Positions 20,695-30,310 of a stretch of DNA of 64,000 bases are shown piece after piece; within the stretch, counting starts at the first letter, position 1, and every line of letters starts with the position of its first letter. Source of the stretch: an uncultured Bacteroidota bacterium (GTDB taxonomy: Bacteria > Bacteroidota > Bacteroidia > Flavobacteriales > Flavobacteriaceae); the NCBI GenBank assembly GCA_902629505.1, contig CACORF010000004.1, positions 1-64,000 on the forward strand. Reading direction: 5' to 3'. The position numbers and the translations under genes were made by a program. The notes under the pieces were generated by a model that was not told the origin of the DNA, made no database searches, and saw nothing but the letters and a program-made list of their open reading frames with translations.

Positions 20695-21201
20695 ATGAAA
20701 TCGATATTTAAATTATTATTCGCTGCTTTTTTAACAGTAGCTCCACTAACTGCAAATGCTCAATCAAATGTTGCACATATTAATGTTCAACAACTTATAA
20801 GCGAGATGCCAGAAGTTATAGCTGCTCAAAATGAGTTAGCAAAACTTGAAAAGGATTATACTACTCAAATTGACAATGCATTTAAAGAGTTTCAGACAAA
20901 AGCTCAAAGCTATTCTTCAGATGCTGCAAATCAAACAGATGTGACTAATCAAGCAAGACAAAAAGAGCTTGAAAGCATGCAGACTAATTTGCAAGAGTTT
21001 AGAGACTCAGCTGCTCAAGAACTTCAAAAGAAACAAATGGATTTAATGACTCCACTTCTTGAGAAGGCAAGAAATGCTATTACAAAAGTGGGAGAAGAAC
21101 AGGGCTTTAATTATGTTATAGATTCTAGTCCAAATGGAGGTATTATACTTGCAAACGGTAAAGATCTTTTAGCTGACGTGAAAAAAGAACTTGGGTTCTA
21201 A
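20695..21201 (+). CDS. OmpH/Skp family periplasmic chaperone
   Basis: Signal peptide, VAHINVQQLISEMPEV, coiled coil, YVIDSSPNGGIILANG. Confidence 0.92.
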   Translation: MKSIFKLLFAAFLTVAPLTANAQSNVAHINVQQLISEMPEVIAAQNELAKLEKDYTTQIDNAFKEFQTKAQSYSSDAANQTDVTNQARQKELESMQTNLQEFRDSAAQELQKKQMDLMTPLLEKARNAITKVGEEQGFNYVIDSSPNGGIILANGKDLLADVKKELGF

Positions 21202-21209
21202 ATAACACT

Positions 21210-21869
21210 TTAGTTTACATAAGGCTTTTTAACATACATTGGCTCAATGTATGCAATATCTTCAAATTTTTTATCATCCATTAATTTATGAGATAGGCTA
21301 ATCATATCAATTGAACTAATAGTTCTTTTAAAAACTTTAGTTTCCTCATTTACTAAACTAGTTATAAATTCATTCGAGTCATCTGTGTTGACAACTATAA
21401 TTGATTCCTCATCTAAAATATTAAAAATATAATCTCTGTCTATAAGTTTTATTTTAGGTTCAATTATTTCTTTTAAATCATTTCTGTATTTTGAAATATA
21501 ATAATGTTCTCCTTTATCTTTAATCAACGAAATTATATTTTTATCTTCCTTGATAACTGAATTAGCAATAATTTTAAGTGATGATATACCTATTAATTTA
21601 ATATTATGAGGGTAACATAATCCTTTAGCAACTGAAAATCCAATTCTAAGACCTGTAAACGATCCTGGACCTATACCAATTGAAACAGCAGATAAATCCT
21701 TAACATCTAGATTATTTTCATTTAGGATATTCTGAATAGATGAAGTTAGAAGTTCACTGTGTCTATAACTTTCATCCTCTAAATCAAAACTTGTAACTAG
21801 TTTACCATTTGATGATAAACAAACTGAACAATTTTTACTGGATGTCTCAATATTTAGAATTATAGACAT
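21210..21869 (-). CDS. tsaB: tRNA threonylcarbamoyladenosine biosynthesis protein TsaB
   Basis: ILNIETSSKNCSVCLS, IGIGPGSFTGLRIGFSVAKGLCY. Confidence 0.93.
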   Translation of the reverse strand: MSIILNIETSSKNCSVCLSSNGKLVTSFDLEDESYRHSELLTSSIQNILNENNLDVKDLSAVSIGIGPGSFTGLRIGFSVAKGLCYPHNIKLIGISSLKIIANSVIKEDKNIISLIKDKGEHYYISKYRNDLKEIIEPKIKLIDRDYIFNILDEESIIVVNTDDSNEFITSLVNEETKVFKRTISSIDMISLSHKLMDDKKFEDIAYIEPMYVKKPYVN

Positions 21870-21875
21870 TAAATT

Positions 21876-23210
21876 TTAGTTATCCATTGGTATTGATAAT
21901 GGGAGACCAAAATAAAACTCCAAGACTTTTAGTCTAAAGATATAATCAAATTTTGCCCTAATATTTTCTGAAACAGAAGCCTCATATAACTGTTTTGATT
22001 GAATAAAGTCAAATGAATTTAGTGAGCCTAATAAAAATCTATCAGATGCATCTTCAAATGCACTTTGAAGAGACTTGACAGTTTTATTAGAAGCTTCATA
22101 AAACTTAATCGCACCAACAAGATCATTATATGCTTGATTAACAGTGTTTTCTAGATTAAGTTTTTCTTGTTCATATTGAAATTTCAATCTCTCTAGATTA
22201 ATTTTAGATCTTTGAATATTATTAGAAATTGCTCTACCTTGAAATATTGGTATGTTTAGCCCTAATCCATATGTTTGACCTTTATTTAAATCAAATTGAT
22301 CTTCAAAGCTTGGTAAATTATCAAGATATGATATCCTTGTATTCCATGAATAAAATGATGTTATTGAAGGCAATCTAAATGACTTTGCAATTTTGATATC
22401 CTTTTCTGCTATGGAAATATTTGTCTCTGCTAGCTTAATATCATTTCTAAAAGTTTTAGCTTTTTCAAAAATTTCTTTAGGAGTATTTTCAAGTATTTCT
22501 GAGAAAGGTATACTGAAATCTTCGTCTGCGATATCAAAGCTTTCATAATCATCAATTAAAAGTACTTGAGCAAGATTTAGCTTGACATCTCTAAGATTAT
22601 TTTCTGCTAAAACAACACTCTGCTCCTGTGATGCAAGATTAGCTTCTATTTCAAAAATTTGCCTTGGTGAGAATATTCCTGATTCAATTAAGTCTTTTGT
22701 TCTTTTATATTCTTCTTTTGTAATTTCAAGTTGAGATTTTTGAACTTTAAGTATCTCTTTATTGAACATTATCTGCAAATAAGAATTAGCAACAAAAAGC
22801 TTAACATCGTCTTTAATATCTTCAAGCTGATATTTTGACGCTAGTATTTCCAAGTTTGCTCTGTGCAATTGATAAACATTTCTTGATCCACTGTACACTG
22901 GAAGCCCAATTGATGCTGTTGCTGAAGAAAATTGAGTTGTTATTTCCTCAATAATATTAGTCGTAACGTTAACTCCTCTACCAACATTCCACTGATGGTT
23001 GGCAGAGGCACCAATATTTGGTAAAAAGTTTCCAATCGCATCAGATCTACTTAATTCAGAATTTTTAAGATTTAATTCTGATTGCTTAATATTAATATTT
23101 TTTTCTAAGGCAATATCTACAGCATCTTGAAGTGATATAATCCTTACATCTGACTGAGAGAATAAGAAAGAATTAAATAGAAGGGTTAGTAATAAATATT
23201 TTAATTTCAT
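21876..23210 (-). CDS. TolC family outer membrane protein
   Basis: Signal peptide, paired OEP coiled-coil repeats. Confidence 0.92.
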   Translation of the reverse strand: MKLKYLLLTLLFNSFLFSQSDVRIISLQDAVDIALEKNINIKQSELNLKNSELSRSDAIGNFLPNIGASANHQWNVGRGVNVTTNIIEEITTQFSSATASIGLPVYSGSRNVYQLHRANLEILASKYQLEDIKDDVKLFVANSYLQIMFNKEILKVQKSQLEITKEEYKRTKDLIESGIFSPRQIFEIEANLASQEQSVVLAENNLRDVKLNLAQVLLIDDYESFDIADEDFSIPFSEILENTPKEIFEKAKTFRNDIKLAETNISIAEKDIKIAKSFRLPSITSFYSWNTRISYLDNLPSFEDQFDLNKGQTYGLGLNIPIFQGRAISNNIQRSKINLERLKFQYEQEKLNLENTVNQAYNDLVGAIKFYEASNKTVKSLQSAFEDASDRFLLGSLNSFDFIQSKQLYEASVSENIRAKFDYIFRLKVLEFYFGLPLSIPMDN

Positions 23211-23226
23211 GTTTTTTAATTTTTAT

Positions 23227-24369
23227 CTAAAAGTCTTGATCATCAAATTCATCAAAAGCAGAATCTTCAGGCTCAATTTTAATAGGCTCCGTCTTGTTCC
23301 AAATTTTTATTTTATCACTCATTTCAATCCCAGATAATACCTCGACCTTTACACCGTCTGACAAACCAATTGTTATATCTTTTCTCTCAAATTTTTGATC
23401 TGAGATTTCAATCTCAACATAAGGCTGTTGAGTTCTTCGATCAAACTGAAGAACAGATTCAGGAATTACCATTATATCATTTCTTTGATTAATTACTAGT
23501 GAACCGTTAGCACTATATCCAGCTCTAACAAATGTGTCTTTATTTAATGTTATATCAGCCTCTATTTTAAACTGAACAGCACCACCTTCCTCTGTCCCTT
23601 TTGGTGCAACAAATTTTAATTTTGCGTCAAAGTCTTCACCAGGAATAGCAGCCATATTTACAATTATTGACATTCCATCCTGAAGATTACCAACTTCAGC
23701 TTCATCAACTTGTCCTTCAAAAATCATCTTTGTTAAATCAGCAATAATTGCAACAGATGTTCCTTCGTTAAAATTATTAGCCGCAATAACTTGATCACCT
23801 AATTTCACTGGAATCTCTAAAATAGTGCCTGATACAGTTGCTCTTATATTTGTGTTAGCTGTTGATGATCCTGATACAGAACCTTTCCTTAAAATTTCAA
23901 GATCATTTTTAGAAGCAGTAAGATTCTCTTTAGCGGTATCAAAACTTAATTTTGCATCTTCAAAATCCTGTGTTGAAATTATATCCTTTGCAAATAGCTC
24001 TTCTGCTCTTTTAATTTGTCTCTCAGCATTTTCGACGTTTAACTCTGCAGCTATAACCTGTGCTTGAGCAGCATAAACTGACCTTTCATCTGGAACAACT
24101 TTTATTAAAGCAATAAGTTGACCGTTTTGAACAGTATCTCCTTCTTCAACAAATATCTTGTCAATTATACCATTTAACTGAGGTTTTATTTCCACCTCGT
24201 CTTCTGGTATAACTTTGCCTGTAACAACAGTCATTTTTTCAATTGAAGAGATATAAGCAGTCGTTGTATCATATTCAATAGAAGATTCACTATTTGTTCT
24301 AACAAAGTATGCTATCGCAAATAAAAACGCTAGTATTAATAATAAAATCCATATATTTTTTAGTTTCAT
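23227..24369 (-). CDS. HlyD/RND-type periplasmic adaptor (MacA-like)
   Basis: N-terminal TM, VTGKVIPEDEVEIKPQLNGIIDKIFVEEGDTVQNGQLIALI. Confidence 0.92.
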   Translation of the reverse strand: MKLKNIWILLLILAFLFAIAYFVRTNSESSIEYDTTTAYISSIEKMTVVTGKVIPEDEVEIKPQLNGIIDKIFVEEGDTVQNGQLIALIKVVPDERSVYAAQAQVIAAELNVENAERQIKRAEELFAKDIISTQDFEDAKLSFDTAKENLTASKNDLEILRKGSVSGSSTANTNIRATVSGTILEIPVKLGDQVIAANNFNEGTSVAIIADLTKMIFEGQVDEAEVGNLQDGMSIIVNMAAIPGEDFDAKLKFVAPKGTEEGGAVQFKIEADITLNKDTFVRAGYSANGSLVINQRNDIMVIPESVLQFDRRTQQPYVEIEISDQKFERKDITIGLSDGVKVEVLSGIEMSDKIKIWNKTEPIKIEPEDSAFDEFDDQDF

Positions 24370-24388
24370 TTTTGTTTAGTTTAATTAA

Positions 24389-25669
24389 TTATTCTTCTCT
24401 TAATGCTTCAATAGGCTTAATACTTACAGCTCTTTCAGCTGGAATTAGCCCAATAAGTGTACCAAGTGTTATCATTGTTATAAATGCTCCAAATACAATA
24501 GCAAGGGGAACAGTTGGGTTTGTAAAAGGAAATTCTTCCAAATTTGCAGTTCCTATATTTATTACAAATAATAAAAGTGCTCCAACAATTATTCCTATTA
24601 TACCTGCTATTATAGTTAAAAAAACTGCCTCTAAAACAATTTGAATTTTTACCTCTAATGGTTTTGCTCCAAGCGCTCTTCTAATACCAAGTTCATTGGT
24701 TCTTTCTTTGACGGCAATTAACATAATATTTCCAATACCAATAACACCTGCAAATATTGTTGCAATACCAACAACAAGGGAAAGGAAAATCATACCTGAA
24801 GAGAACTTTACTATACTTTCAAAAAGTGATCCTATATTAAATGTTCCAAAAGCTCTGTCATCCTCAGGAGCAACTGTTTTTAATACTTTTAAATTATCTA
24901 CTATTGTTTCCTCTAGATACTTTGGATTGACATAATCATATCCTGATATGAACATCCAGCCAAACTTATCTCCTCTATTGTACATTTTAGCAAATGTTGT
25001 ATATGGGATTGTTATATCTGAATCCGAACCGAAACCCCCAAAACCCTCTGCAAATTTTTCTACTCCAACAACCTTAAAATTTACATCATTAATTATTATA
25101 TATTTACCAATAGGATCTTCTCCTTGATTAAAAAGTCTTTCCTGAGTTCCCTCTCCAATTACAGCTACTTTTCTTTCATACTTTATATCTTCATCATTAA
25201 TAAATCTTCCTCCATCATAAATTTTAATCACTGAAATTTTTGCCTGTGTAGGAAAATTTCCAAACAGATTAAAATTATCAGATTTTGTTCCCCTAACAAC
25301 CAATGGTGGAGATCCTGAAAACGCCCCTGCCTGAAGTCCAGGAGATATATATTCTATTTCTGGAACTCTATCTCTAAGGTAATCTACATCAGACAATCTA
25401 AATGGAAAACGTCTACCTTCTTCAAATCCTTTATAGGGAACTGAAGTACTCTGAACCCAAACTCCCATAGAGTTCTTACTTAATCCACTAAAAGCCTGAT
25501 CAAATCCATTTTCCAGTCCAGTGGCTGAGCCAGCAAGTGCTATGTATATAAATATTCCCCAAAAAACACCAATAGTTGTTATTATCGTCCTAGTTCTATT
25601 CTTTGATATTGACTCAAAGATTTCATCCCAAGTGTCTTTTTCAAATATTTTTTTTAGACTATTCATCAT
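24389..25669 (-). CDS. ABC transporter permease, MacB/FtsX family
   Basis: RTIITTIGVFWGIFI, VKERTNELGIRRALGAKPLEVKIQ. Confidence 0.92.
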   Translation of the reverse strand: MMNSLKKIFEKDTWDEIFESISKNRTRTIITTIGVFWGIFIYIALAGSATGLENGFDQAFSGLSKNSMGVWVQSTSVPYKGFEEGRRFPFRLSDVDYLRDRVPEIEYISPGLQAGAFSGSPPLVVRGTKSDNFNLFGNFPTQAKISVIKIYDGGRFINDEDIKYERKVAVIGEGTQERLFNQGEDPIGKYIIINDVNFKVVGVEKFAEGFGGFGSDSDITIPYTTFAKMYNRGDKFGWMFISGYDYVNPKYLEETIVDNLKVLKTVAPEDDRAFGTFNIGSLFESIVKFSSGMIFLSLVVGIATIFAGVIGIGNIMLIAVKERTNELGIRRALGAKPLEVKIQIVLEAVFLTIIAGIIGIIVGALLLFVINIGTANLEEFPFTNPTVPLAIVFGAFITMITLGTLIGLIPAERAVSIKPIEALREE

Positions 25670-26888
25670 TTAATGCTACTATTGGCTTAATTTCAGCTGC
25701 TCTTTTTGCAGGTATATATCCTGCAATTACTCCAAAAATAATTAGAACAAGTGTTGCAAAAAATGCAGTGTTAAGCCCCACCTCAGGTCTTGTTATAAAA
25801 TAAGCATATAAACTTTTATCGATTGTGTTTAAAAATATAATACCTATAGCCATACCCAAAAAACCTGAAACTGATGTAATAAAAATTGATTCAGTCAAAA
25901 TCATTTTAATAATCTCAGATGGTTTTGCACCTAGTGCTTTTCTTACTCCAAGCTCTTTTGTTCTCTCTTTAACAATAAAAACCATTATATTCGAAATCCC
26001 AATTATTCCAGCAATAAGAGTCCCGATTCCAACAAAAGCTACAATAACTTGAAGAGCTCCTGCAAATTGCATAGATCTATCTAATTCATCAGCAACATTT
26101 CTTGTTCTAATCCCACTAGGATCTGTCGGGTCAATTGATTTTTTCTTTTTTAAAAAATTTTTAATTTCATTTTCCAGCTTTATTGCTCCTGAGCCACCTA
26201 ATTTATCATTGAAGGTTATAGCAATATTACCTACCTTGTCACTTCCCATCAAAATCTGTTGCCTTGTCGTGTAGGGTAAATACAGAAAGCTTTCTTGATT
26301 ATCACCATCAAGATCTTGAAATACACCAACAACTTTATATGTCCTGCTCCCAATATTAATGAACTTGCCAATAGGATCTTCTGTTTTAAAAATATCTCTA
26401 GCAACTAGTCTTCCGATTACAACAACCTTAGATCTTGTGTCAATATCTTTTTGATTGATATATCTTCCTTTCATCAAAACATTTCCTTCTATGTATTGGT
26501 TAGAGGGAGAAACAGCTACAATCGAAAAGTCATAAGATTCTAATTTATACCTAATCGCGTCACCATATCTAATTGTAGGATTAATAAGTTCTACTCGGTC
26601 AGAAAAATTATTTCTTATGTCATAGATATCAGAATTATCAAATTCAATTCTTCTATTCGTTTTAAATCCTCCATATGGCTTGGTTGTTTTACCTGGATAT
26701 AGAAAGAGAACATTATTTGCTTGTCTTAAAAATAAATCAGAATATGAATTCTTCAGACCTTCTCCTAAACCAAACAAAACAATAAAAATTAAAATACCTA
26801 GAGACACAGTAGTGCCAGACAAAATTGTCCTAAGTTTATTTTTTTTAATAGACTGAAAGATTTCTTTCCAACGTTCTATATTAAACAT
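25659..26888 (-). CDS. ABC transporter permease, MacB/FtsX family
   Basis: LRTILSGTTVSLGILIF, VKERTKELGVRKALGAKPSEIIKMI. Confidence 0.92.
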   Translation of the reverse strand: MFNIERWKEIFQSIKKNKLRTILSGTTVSLGILIFIVLFGLGEGLKNSYSDLFLRQANNVLFLYPGKTTKPYGGFKTNRRIEFDNSDIYDIRNNFSDRVELINPTIRYGDAIRYKLESYDFSIVAVSPSNQYIEGNVLMKGRYINQKDIDTRSKVVVIGRLVARDIFKTEDPIGKFINIGSRTYKVVGVFQDLDGDNQESFLYLPYTTRQQILMGSDKVGNIAITFNDKLGGSGAIKLENEIKNFLKKKKSIDPTDPSGIRTRNVADELDRSMQFAGALQVIVAFVGIGTLIAGIIGISNIMVFIVKERTKELGVRKALGAKPSEIIKMILTESIFITSVSGFLGMAIGIIFLNTIDKSLYAYFITRPEVGLNTAFFATLVLIIFGVIAGYIPAKRAAEIKPIVALNDE

Positions 26889-27579
26889 TCTTTAAAATAT
26901 TTTGTTTAATTTTTTTATCTTCTACAATTACACCGTCCCTAAGATGAACTATCCTTTTACACATTTTCGCAATATCATGTTCATGGGTAACAACAAGAAT
27001 TGTTTTTCCCTCATTATTTATTTTTTGAATTAATGCCATTACTTCAATTGAAGTTGAGGAGTCTAATGCACCAGTTGGTTCATCAGCAAGAAGAACTTTA
27101 GGATTTGAAGCTAATGCTCTAGCAATAGCAACTCTTTGTTTTTGCCCACCTGACAATTCACTTGGAAGGTGTGTTGCCCAATCTTTAAGACCTACCTTTT
27201 CAAGGAAACTGAGTGCAGTTTTTTGTCTTTCTTTTCTAGGTATTCCTTGATAATATAAAGGTAAAGCAACGTTTTCTAGCGCATTTTTATAGTTTATAAG
27301 ATTAAAAGACTGGAAAACAAAGCCTAGAAATTTATTTCTATACTCAGCTGCTTTTTTCTCATCCATATTTTCAATTCTAATCTTATCTAGGTCATAAGTA
27401 CCCTCATCTGAATCATCTAGCATTCCTAGAATATTTAAAAGAGTTGATTTACCTGAACCTGAGGAACCCATAATCGCAACAAGTTCTCCATCCTTTACAG
27501 AAAAATCAATTCCTTTTAAAACATGGAGTGACGAGGCTCCAATCTTATATGATTTATGTAATTTATTAATTTCAATCAT
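26881..27579 (-). CDS. ABC transporter ATP-binding protein (MacB/LolD type)
   Basis: GSSGSGKSTLLNILGMLD, LSGGQKQRVAIARAL, LLADEPTGALD. Confidence 0.96.
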   Translation of the reverse strand: MIEINKLHKSYKIGASSLHVLKGIDFSVKDGELVAIMGSSGSGKSTLLNILGMLDDSDEGTYDLDKIRIENMDEKKAAEYRNKFLGFVFQSFNLINYKNALENVALPLYYQGIPRKERQKTALSFLEKVGLKDWATHLPSELSGGQKQRVAIARALASNPKVLLADEPTGALDSSTSIEVMALIQKINNEGKTILVVTHEHDIAKMCKRIVHLRDGVIVEDKKIKQNILKNV

Positions 27580-27637
27580 GTAAATACAAAATTAGTTTTT
27601 CTTATAATATTATGTGTTATCTAAGCATTAAATTATT

Positions 27638-28102
27638 TTAGTTAACCGGAGCCATGATTAATTTTTTATTTTCATTTAAATTAAATAGCATTTTTTCAAA
27701 CTTAGGAGGCCCAAGCACCGGTTTTATATTATTGGAGCTTCCATAGCTCTCTTTCGGAATTCCTATAAAATTAAGATCAAGTTTGCCGTTTTTGTTTTCA
27801 TCATGGTAAAATCTTACTGCGTATATTCCAAGATTAATTGAGTCAAGGGAAATTCTAGCTTTAAAATTGCTAATTTTTATAGAAGTTGCGTTAACTATTA
27901 GATTTTGTTTAGAATCAACTAGTCCTATTTCTATATACCCTTTATTACTCTTCAAATCAGTTATTTCAATATCTAGATTAATATAGCCTCTACTCTCTGT
28001 GAAATATTTAATTATTGGTGTTTCTTGATCTCCTTCTTGAGATACACTAATCTGAAAGGTTAATATAAATAGTAATACGAAATAATATTTATTAATATTC
28101 AT
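27638..28102 (-). CDS. DUF2141 family secreted protein
   Basis: Signal peptide; YAVRFYHDENKNGKLDLNFIGIPKESYGSSNN is typical of DUF2141. Confidence 0.8.
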   Translation of the reverse strand: MNINKYYFVLLFILTFQISVSQEGDQETPIIKYFTESRGYINLDIEITDLKSNKGYIEIGLVDSKQNLIVNATSIKISNFKARISLDSINLGIYAVRFYHDENKNGKLDLNFIGIPKESYGSSNNIKPVLGPPKFEKMLFNLNENKKLIMAPVN

Positions 28103-28112
28103 AATGATGAGT

Positions 28113-28328
28113 TTAATCTGGTAATTTAAACAAATCTTCTACTTTACATTTTAAAGTTTTAGCAATCTTTAACGATAAAACAGTGGATGGAACATAAATT
28201 CCATTTTCAATAGCATTGATACTTTTTCTTGAAACCTCTGCTTTTTCAGAAAGATCTTGTTGTGTCAAGCCGGCAGCTCGTCTGAATTCTTCAAGATTAT
28301 TTTTAAGTTTATGATGATTTCTTCCCAA
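28113..28328 (-). CDS. XRE-family helix-turn-helix regulator, 71 aa
   Basis: LEEFRRAAGLTQQDLSEKAEVSRKSINAIENGIYVPSTVLSLKIAKTL. Confidence 0.92.
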   Translation of the reverse strand: MGRNHHKLKNNLEEFRRAAGLTQQDLSEKAEVSRKSINAIENGIYVPSTVLSLKIAKTLKCKVEDLFKLPD

Positions 28329-28338
28329 ACTTTATTTT

Positions 28339-28785
28339 TTATTTTTTCTCAAATTCCTCAACTACTTTATTAATTTCTTCTGATTGATTTGGATAAATAT
28401 ATCCTGCAACCATCTGACCTACCCCAATTAAAGCAACCAATGCTCCTACTCCTTCTACAACATTTCCAATCGCAATCCAGCCAAGCATAAATAAACCAGC
28501 TCCTACAAAAATGGTTATAACCCCACTTCTTCTTAAATCAATAGGTGATTTTTTTTGGTTATCCTGCAGACTCTCAATAAGATATCTAATTTCTTCAGGA
28601 TCACTAATGTTTTTTGATACTTCAATAATAGTATCATATTTCTTTTTTTTATTTCTTGACTCGTAGACAAATACAATCAATACAATTATTGCAGGAAGGG
28701 ATATTGCTATTATCGGAATAATAGGCACATGGAAAGATGTTGCTATTATCGGAATAAGTATTTGTAGTGCTTCTAAATTTTCCAT
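28339..28785 (-). CDS. small membrane protein (DUF6249-like), function unknown
   Basis: Hydrophobic N-terminus, charged mid-region, two C-terminal TM segments; name tentative. Confidence 0.6.
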   Translation of the reverse strand: MENLEALQILIPIIATSFHVPIIPIIAISLPAIIVLIVFVYESRNKKKKYDTIIEVSKNISDPEEIRYLIESLQDNQKKSPIDLRRSGVITIFVGAGLFMLGWIAIGNVVEGVGALVALIGVGQMVAGYIYPNQSEEINKVVEEFEKK

Positions 28786-28801
28786 ATATATATTTTAATA
28801 G

Positions 28802-28847
28802 TGTAACGCAAACTTATCATTTTTTTTTATGAGAAGCAAACGTTACA
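28802..28847 (-). promoter_or_regulatory. promoter TTTG-N20-TAAGTTTG bracketed by inverted repeat TGTAACG...CGTTACA
   Basis: Minus strand TGTAACG-TTTG-N20-TAAGTTTG-CGTTACA, upstream of the 28339-28785 gene. Confidence 0.65.
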
Positions 28848-28864
28848 TGAATTAAATTTAAAAT

Positions 28865-29080
28865 TTATGTAGATGACTTATTAGTTCTGTATATTTTCCA
28901 AATTATTAGCCCAACTAATATATATGGAATAGACATTAAATAAACTATACCTCTATTTAAACCCTTTGCAGCCTCATATTCTTGATCATTCTCCATTATG
29001 GCACTAAGCATTGAACATTGAGAGTAAATATCAGATGTTGATAATATTAAAACTGTAAATACAAATAATAGCTTTCTCAT
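28865..29080 (-). CDS. small secreted/membrane protein in cytochrome oxidase cluster
   Basis: MRKLLFVFTVLILSTSDIYSQCSMLSA... plus one TM; internal ATG at 29080 gives a signal peptide. Confidence 0.7.
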   Translation of the reverse strand: MRKLLFVFTVLILSTSDIYSQCSMLSAIMENDQEYEAAKGLNRGIVYLMSIPYILVGLIIWKIYRTNKSST

Positions 29081-29619
29081 TAGTAAGTATAATAAGGTGA
29101 AATCATTAGATAAACTATTACTCCAGTAACTGCTATATACAGCCAAATTGGAAATGTAATTCTTGCTATTTTCTTGTGTTTATCAAACATATTTGAAATA
29201 GCCCTAACATAAGTTACAAGAACCATTGGTACTATAAAAATAGATAAAGTGATATGTGTAATAAGTATAAAAAAGTATAAGTATCTTATTAAGCCTTCAC
29301 CGCCAAAGGGAGTAGGATCTGTTGTCATATGATAGAGTATATACATAACTAAAAAAACAAGAGATAAAAAGATTGAAGTCTTCATTAGCATCTCATGTTG
29401 CTTTATTTTCTTTTTTTTAATGCTGTTAAAAGCAGCAATTAAAAGAAGAGCAGTGATACCATTTATTGAAGCATATATTGGTGGTAAAAATTTAAGTGGT
29501 GGAAGAGATGTTATTCTTATGTTAAATAAGATTAAAACAACAACTGGAATAACTATTGAGACAATAATTATAAGAGTTTTATATCTTATACCCTGACTTG
29601 TATTTTCAATTTTACTCAT
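29080..29619 (-). CDS. DUF420 family membrane protein
   Basis: Multi-TM; LPPIYASINGITALLLIAAF, HEMLMKTSIFLSLVFLVMYILYHMT. Confidence 0.82.
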   Translation of the reverse strand: MSKIENTSQGIRYKTLIIIVSIVIPVVVLILFNIRITSLPPLKFLPPIYASINGITALLLIAAFNSIKKKKIKQHEMLMKTSIFLSLVFLVMYILYHMTTDPTPFGGEGLIRYLYFFILITHITLSIFIVPMVLVTYVRAISNMFDKHKKIARITFPIWLYIAVTGVIVYLMISPYYTY

Positions 29620-30310
29620 TGATTAATTTTTTTATGTCATAGCTCAACATATCCACTCCTTGTAGGTTTGCGTTAATATCATTAATCCCTAGATAGTACA
29701 TAATTGGGTTTCCGTAGTTATCTTTTCTAGATCGAATATACCCATCTTTATCAATAAGTGCAAAATAACCCTGATGCTCAAAACCTCCAGCAAAATTTGC
29801 ATTTTGATTTGCATAAATATTAAATCCATTATTAGCTAGGTCATATATATAGTCTATTTCACCAGTTAAAAAATGCCAATTTTGAGACTGAATATCGAGT
29901 GCCTCAGAATATTCTTTTAAAGTTGATGGATTGTCATTATCAGGATCAATTGTAATTGATACAATACCAAACTCATCTGAATCACCGAATTTTTCATCCA
30001 ACAACTTCATATTTCTATTCATCTCAATACAGATATCTGGACATCTAGTAAAGAAAAATTCGAGAACATAAACTTTACCATTTAAATCCTCATTAGAAAT
30101 TATAATGGAATCCTGATTAGTTAATATAAAATCTGGCGCTTTTCTTTTTTTATCAGATATTGTTAAGAAAGATAATCTCTCATTATTATTTAACCTATTT
30201 GAGTCTTTAATATCAGAGTTTACAACTCTTTCATATATTTTTGGAATTGAAAAAATTCCAAAAAGAATTATTACTATTATTAAACCGATATATTTCAGAT
30301 TATTATTCAT
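29612..30310 (-). CDS. SCO1/SenC family copper chaperone
   Basis: VYVLEFFFTRCPDICIEMNRNM (CxxxC), conserved His in GGFEHQGYFALIDKDG; ATG at 30310 preferred. Confidence 0.9.
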   Translation of the reverse strand: MNNNLKYIGLIIVIILFGIFSIPKIYERVVNSDIKDSNRLNNNERLSFLTISDKKRKAPDFILTNQDSIIISNEDLNGKVYVLEFFFTRCPDICIEMNRNMKLLDEKFGDSDEFGIVSITIDPDNDNPSTLKEYSEALDIQSQNWHFLTGEIDYIYDLANNGFNIYANQNANFAGGFEHQGYFALIDKDGYIRSRKDNYGNPIMYYLGINDINANLQGVDMLSYDIKKLINE

